This document shows, piece after piece, positions 55,360-59,598 of a stretch of 59,598 nucleotides of DNA. Numbering within the stretch: the stretch's first letter is position 1; the number at the start of each line of letters is the position of its first letter. A program made the position numbers and the translations under genes. The notes under the pieces were generated by a model. That model was not told the origin of the DNA. It was given only the letters and a program-made list of their open reading frames with translations, and ran no database searches. Source of the stretch: Caldilineaceae bacterium SB0661_bin_34 (GTDB taxonomy: Bacteria; Chloroflexota; Anaerolineae; Caldilineales; Caldilineaceae); contig VXMJ01000102.1 in NCBI GenBank assembly GCA_009841145.1, positions 1 through 59,598 on the forward strand, in the 5' to 3' direction.

Positions 55360-57924
55360 ATGGCAAACGGCAACGATCCCCGGGTCAATCAGTCCGAGCT
55401 GAGTCTGCGGACTGAGATGGAGACGTCCTATCTGGACTACGCCATGAGCGTAATTGTCGCCCGCGCCCTGCCGGACGTGCGCGACGGGCTCAAGCCGGTG
55501 CAGCGCCGCATCCTGCACGCCATGCACCACGACCTCAACCTGCGGTCCAACGGTCCCTTCCGCAAGAGCGCCCGCATCGTGGGCGAAGTGCTGGGCAAGT
55601 ACCACCCCCACAGCGACCAGTCGGTCTACGACGCGATGATGCGGCTGGCCCAGGACTTCAGCTTGCGCTATCCAGTAGTGGACGGACAGGGAAACCTGGG
55701 CAGCATCGACGGCGACAACCCCGCCGCCATGCGGTACACCGAGGCCCGGCTGTCAGCCATCTCGGCCCTCATGCTGACGGACATCGAAAAGAACACCGTT
55801 GACTGGGTCCCCAACTTCGACCAGTCGTTGGAAGAGCCGACGGTCCTGACGGCCAGCCTGCCCAACCTGCTTGTCAACGGATCCAACGGCATTGCCGTGG
55901 GCATGGCCACCCAGGTTCCGCCCCACAATCTGGGAGAGGTCTGTGCCGCCGTGAGACATCTCCTGGACCGGTGGGAGAAGCGCGAGGAAGTCACGGTCAC
56001 GGACCTGATGCAGCACGTCCAGGGACCCGACTTCCCCACCGGCGGCACGCTGTTCCGCCTCGGGCCGGGCCGGGCCGGCCGCGCCCCCGACGACCGCCTG
56101 CGCCAGGCCTACGAAAGCGGACGTGGACGGGCGACGGTCCGCGCCAAGGTGCATGTGGAGGATGCGCGCATGGGCCGGCAGCGCATCGTGGTGTATGAGA
56201 TCCCCTACCAGACCAACAAGACCTCCCTCCTGGAGCGGATCGCGGACTGCGCTCGCAACGGACAAATCACCGGCATCTCCGACCTACGCGACGAGAGCGA
56301 CCGGGCCGGCATGCGCATCTGCATCGACCTGGTGCGCGGGGCCAACACCGACAAGGTGATCGCCGATTTGTTCTCTCTGACACCAATGGAGCAGACCTTC
56401 TCCATTTCGCTGGTGGCGTTGGTGAACGGGCGTCCGGAGCGTCTGAACCTGAAAAGGCTGGTCGAGCTCTTCATCGAGCACCGCGTGGACATTGTGCGTC
56501 GTCGTTCCCGGTTCGACCTGGACCGGGCCGAGCAGCGTGCACACATCGTGGAAGGCCTGTTGATGGCCCTCGATCAGATCGACGAGGTCATCCGCACCAT
56601 TCGCAACAGCCGCAGCCCCGACTCGGCGCGCAACAACCTGATCCGGGAGTTCGGTTTCACCGAAGCACAGTCACGGGCCGTGCTGGCCATGCCACTGGGC
56701 CAACTGGTGGCGATGGAAAGGAGTCGCCTGCGGAGCGAATTCAAGGACCTAGCGGCCCGCATCAAGGAACTGCAGGCCCTGCTGGCTTCCGACCGGCGGA
56801 TCCGGGATGCGATCGCCGACGAGATGGATGAAATCCAACGGCAGTTCGCCGATTCCCGTCGCACCGAGGTCAAGGACGACCAGGCGCGCACGCCGACCGC
56901 CGAGGAGCTGGAGCCGGACCAAACAGTCTGGGTCTGCGTGGGCCGGCGCGGCACCGTGCGCCGCTATGCCTACAAGGGCATGCAAAGCGGCAGCTTCAGG
57001 GACATTGGGCGCAACGGCGGCATCGCGGCCGTGGCCGCCAACACACGGGATGTCCTGTATGTGTTCAGCGCCTCCGGCCGTGCCCAGCGTATCCAGGCCC
57101 ACAAGGTGCCGCAGACCGGACGGGCCGGGCATGTCGCGGACCTGACCGCGTTCACCCGCCGCGACCGCATTGTGGCCGGGATAGCCCTGCCCCGGGAAGT
57201 CGCACCCGACGAGGGGGTATGGGTCCTGCTGGCAACGGCGCAGGGCAATGTCAAGAAAATCAGCGGACACCATCTGGCTGCGGCCTGGGGCGATGACGTG
57301 ACGGTCATGCCGTTGGCCAAGGGCGACTCGCTGGTCGCGGCGGTGGCCGTCAACTCAAGCCGGGAACTCATGCTGTTTACACGGCAGGGGAAAACAATTC
57401 GCTTCGACGGAGACGAAGTGCGACCCAGTCGCCTTCCTGCCCAAGGAGTACGCGGCATTCGGCTGGGCAAGGGCGACGGCGTAGCTGCTGCTGCGGTGGC
57501 GCCGGCCACCGGCACTGTCCTGACCGTGACCAAACAGGGAATGGCCAAGCGGACGGACTTGGAGGAGTTCAACCTTCAGGCGCGCGGCGGATCCGGCCTG
57601 CTCGCCCACAAGTTGGACGAGACAACCGGGTCCATTGCCGGGGCCCTGGCGATTGCGGCCGGTCAGGCCGACGCACGCATTTCGATTGGATCCGGCAGCA
57701 ATGTCCGCACGCTTGACCCCGACGACGTACCGCTGAGCAGCCGCGTGACCAAGGGCCGTCGGATCCTCAAGCCGCAAGCGACCGGCGCGGCACTGCCCGA
57801 ACCGGCAGACGACGACAACGACGGAAGTGCGCCGGCCAAACGGTCCCTTCCCTCGCCTGCAACCGGCCTGATTGACTCCGTTACGCTTATCTGGTCGGAT
57901 CACTCCGTGGACGGCCAGGCCTGA
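55360..57924 (+). CDS. gyrA: Type IIA topoisomerase subunit A (GyrA/ParC)
   Basis: 854 aa from the ATG at 55360. The breakage-reunion domain is intact: [26 protein letters not shown] (in part), catalytic Tyr126 in [22 protein letters not shown] and [15 protein letters not shown]. Six C-terminal beta-pinwheel blades follow. The blade-1 'GyrA box' (QRRGGKG in E. coli) is replaced by RDIGRNGG, so DNA wrapping, and hence the gyrase identity, is uncertain. The quinolone loop reads [10 protein letters not shown] instead of HPHGDSAVYD. Length fits GyrA; it is named gyrA only provisionally. No gyrB is in the window. Confidence 0.85.
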   Translation: MANGNDPRVNQSELSLRTEMETSYLDYAMSVIVARALPDVRDGLKPVQRRILHAMHHDLNLRSNGPFRKSARIVGEVLGKYHPHSDQSVYDAMMRLAQDFSLRYPVVDGQGNLGSIDGDNPAAMRYTEARLSAISALMLTDIEKNTVDWVPNFDQSLEEPTVLTASLPNLLVNGSNGIAVGMATQVPPHNLGEVCAAVRHLLDRWEKREEVTVTDLMQHVQGPDFPTGGTLFRLGPGRAGRAPDDRLRQAYESGRGRATVRAKVHVEDARMGRQRIVVYEIPYQTNKTSLLERIADCARNGQITGISDLRDESDRAGMRICIDLVRGANTDKVIADLFSLTPMEQTFSISLVALVNGRPERLNLKRLVELFIEHRVDIVRRRSRFDLDRAEQRAHIVEGLLMALDQIDEVIRTIRNSRSPDSARNNLIREFGFTEAQSRAVLAMPLGQLVAMERSRLRSEFKDLAARIKELQALLASDRRIRDAIADEMDEIQRQFADSRRTEVKDDQARTPTAEELEPDQTVWVCVGRRGTVRRYAYKGMQSGSFRDIGRNGGIAAVAANTRDVLYVFSASGRAQRIQAHKVPQTGRAGHVADLTAFTRRDRIVAGIALPREVAPDEGVWVLLATAQGNVKKISGHHLAAAWGDDVTVMPLAKGDSLVAAVAVNSSRELMLFTRQGKTIRFDGDEVRPSRLPAQGVRGIRLGKGDGVAAAAVAPATGTVLTVTKQGMAKRTDLEEFNLQARGGSGLLAHKLDETTGSIAGALAIAAGQADARISIGSGSNVRTLDPDDVPLSSRVTKGRRILKPQATGAALPEPADDDNDGSAPAKRSLPSPATGLIDSVTLIWSDHSVDGQA

Positions 57925-57979
57925 TCGGCGTCCCAGGACCAGACGCAAACGGAACCAGAATGACCCACAGGAGACTTGC

Positions 57980-58894
57980 ATGGCGGACCACGGTTGGCGC
58001 GGCATCTTTGTCATTCTGATCACCCCCTTCAGGGAAGACCTGTCGGTGGATCACGAAAGCCTGCGCCGGCAAATCGACTTCTGTGTGGAGGCCGGGGTTC
58101 ACGGCGTGGTCGGACCGGCCAACGCCAGCGAGTTCGCTACCCTGTCGGACACGGAACGCATGGACTGGATGCGAACCGTCGCGGATGCTTGTGCGGGCCG
58201 GGTGCCCTTTGTGGCCGCCGCCAACGGCCTGCACGCCCGGCCGGCCGCCGAACTGGCCGCATGGGCCGAGGCACAGGGAGCCGACGGCATCATGGCCATG
58301 CCTCCCTATGTCCTGCATCCGGACGAGCAGGGCTGCTTCGACTTCTACCGGGCCTTGGCGGACCGGACTTCGGTGCCCATTGTGGTTCAGAACTTCATTG
58401 GACCGGTCGGCACACCGATGTCCGCCGCCCTGTTGGGCCGACTCTGCCGCGAGCTGCCGGCGGTGCAGTACATCAAGGCGGAAACCCTGCCCGAACCGCG
58501 CTCCGTGACCGAGGCACTGCGGGCCACGGGCAACGCCTGCAAAGGTGTGTTCGGGGGCCAAGGAGGGGTGCACCTGCTGGACGAACACCGGCGCGGTTGC
58601 TGTGGCAACATGCCGGCCTCGCAGCTGTCCCCGGCCCATGTGCACATCTGGAACCTGTTGGAGGAGGGCGACCAGGCAGCGGCCCGCACCGCCTGGAACC
58701 AGTTGTTGCCCCTAATCGCCTTCGAGCGCACCCACGGCGTCGCCGCCTACAAGGAAGTCATGCGAAGGCGCGGTCTCTTTGCCACCAACCTAAGTCGTAT
58801 GCCTGGTGCCCGCCTGGACCCCGAGGATGTTCTGGAACTAGATGCCATTCTGGAGTTGGCGGAACCCGCTCTGGTCAGTCCGCCCCGCGAGTGA
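57980..58894 (+). CDS. DHDPS-family (DapA-like) aldolase/lyase
   Basis: 304 aa from the ATG at 57980, preceded by CAGGAGA. The TIM barrel starts RGIFVILITPFREDLSVDHE. The Schiff-base Lys is in VQYIKAETLP and the general-acid Tyr in MPPYVLHP. The usual GTTGE motif near the N-terminus is GPANASE, so true dihydrodipicolinate synthase is unlikely. Related enzymes act on keto-deoxy sugars or as N-acetylneuraminate lyases. It lies 55 bp after gyrA and 15 bp before mtnA, on the same strand. Confidence 0.85.
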   Translation: MADHGWRGIFVILITPFREDLSVDHESLRRQIDFCVEAGVHGVVGPANASEFATLSDTERMDWMRTVADACAGRVPFVAAANGLHARPAAELAAWAEAQGADGIMAMPPYVLHPDEQGCFDFYRALADRTSVPIVVQNFIGPVGTPMSAALLGRLCRELPAVQYIKAETLPEPRSVTEALRATGNACKGVFGGQGGVHLLDEHRRGCCGNMPASQLSPAHVHIWNLLEEGDQAAARTAWNQLLPLIAFERTHGVAAYKEVMRRRGLFATNLSRMPGARLDPEDVLELDAILELAEPALVSPPRE

Positions 58895-58909
58895 AGGGAG
58901 GATCTCGAT

Positions 58910-59598
58910 ATGCCGAGCGTCTGGTGGAAGGACAACGCCGTACAGCTCATTGACCAGCGCCTGTTGCCGACCCGACTCGAAACTGCCACGCTGCACACGG
59001 TCGCCGACGTGGCCGCCAGCATTCGCGACATGTATGTGCGCGGGGCGCCGGCCATAGGTGCTACGGCTGCCTACGGGATGGCACTGGCCGCCCGTTTAAG
59101 CACGGCTCCGGACCGGGAGGACCTGCTTGACGACCTGAAGGAGGCCAAGCATGTGTTGGATGCCGCGCGGCCGACCGCGGTCAACCTGGCGTGGGCCACC
59201 GGCCGCATCCTGGCTACGCTGCGCGCAGCACCAACCGCGGATCCGGAAAAACTCCGCAGCCTGGCCTTGGCCGAAGCAGAAGCTCTGGCGAAGGCCGACG
59301 TGGAAATCAACCGGCGCATGGGAGCCAACGGCGCGGCCTTGATTCCGGAAGGGGCCAACCTGCTGCACCACTGCAACACGGGCTCCCTGGCCACTGTGGA
59401 CTATGGCACGGCCCTGGGGGTGATCTATGCCTGCCATGAACAGGGCAAGGGCATCCACGTGTGGGTGGACGAGACCCGGCCGCGCCTGCAAGGCGCCCGG
59501 CTGACCGCCTGGGAACTCATGCGGGCTGAGGTGCCGATGCACCTAATACCAATCCATCACGATTGGATTACTTCATCTTCGTCGGGCAGGTCCTTGAG
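58910..59598 (+). pseudogene. mtnA: Methylthioribose-1-phosphate isomerase, truncated at an insertion
   Basis: Reads from the ATG at 58910 to the window end (229+ codons). N-terminal half is good Mtn[40 protein letters not shown] (in part), [16 protein letters not shown]-like [42 protein letters not shown]. The family continues from here as xLIPDNAA; instead the frame reads HLIP then [15 protein letters not shown]. The change occurs at ~59550, so the active-site Asp of the DNAA motif and the C-terminal half are displaced. The gene normally acts in methionine salvage. Confidence 0.8.
59557..59598 (-). CDS. 3' end of an unknown ORF at the window edge (probable insertion element)
   Basis: Minus-strand frame [13 protein letters not shown] and a stop (59557-59559), running in from the right edge. 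It begins right where mtnA loses similarity. The adjacent CCAATC/GATTGG inverted repeat (59549-59566) could be an element end. The family cannot be named from 13 residues. Confidence 0.35.
   Translation of the reverse strand, partial: LKDLPDEDEVIQS

Overview
The window looks like a piece of a GC-rich bacterial chromosome, most probably from the Chloroflexota (Anaerolineae/Caldilineales, or SAR202-like Dehalococcoidia). This is an inference from gene content: a short (~198 aa) EF-Ts inside an rpsB-tsf-pyrH-frr-uppS-cdsA cluster, DUF951 and DUF971 proteins, a MoxR/DUF58/DUF4129 operon, a UPF0261 + PEP-hydrolase-like pair, and an enolase-superfamily dehydratase. No rRNA is present, so no finer placement is possible.

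Layout. Bases 1-21.5 kb are an accessory or defence island with many breaks. An IS110 element has cut off the 3' end of a Fic gene. It is followed by a Phd/VapC-type toxin-antitoxin pair with palindromic operators, unknown genes, a lower-GC orphan gene, and a minus-strand defence block. In transcription order that block is a Septu-like PtuA ATPase, a frameshifted PtuB HNH nuclease, a 1601-aa Type ISP restriction-modification enzyme, a KAP-type NTPase, an OLD-like ATPase/TOPRIM nuclease, and a collapsed remnant of a second Type ISP gene (its 5' end joined directly to its 3' end). Small membrane/HNH/RDD/HTH genes follow, then two tandem tRNA-Ala genes, a tRNA-like relic, a relic of an enolase-family gene, an RHH/Doc toxin-antitoxin pair and an IS110 relic.

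From 21.5 kb to 35.5 kb the region is mostly housekeeping or metabolic: enolase-superfamily dehydratase, aminotransferase, leucyl aminopeptidase (pepA), a membrane protein with an in-frame TGA followed by a coiled-coil reading frame, dnaN, a LysM protein, an acyl-CoA synthetase, HNH, DUF951, htpG and tRNA-Pro. At 35.5-37.7 kb lie a MITE-like inverted-repeat unit and an orphan TnpB (RNA-guided nuclease) unit bounded by 14-bp perfect inverted repeats.

From 37.7 kb to the end: a cupin, the UPF0261/PEP-hydrolase pair, the translation/lipid cluster rpsB-tsf-pyrH-frr-uppS-cdsA, rpe with a secreted or anchored protein, an ankyrin protein, DUF971, the DUF4129-TM-MoxR-DUF58 operon, uvrB coupled to a type IIA topoisomerase A subunit (gyrA/parC), a DHDPS-family enzyme, and mtnA. 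The mtnA reading frame stops matching the family about 50 bp before the window ends, apparently at another insertion.
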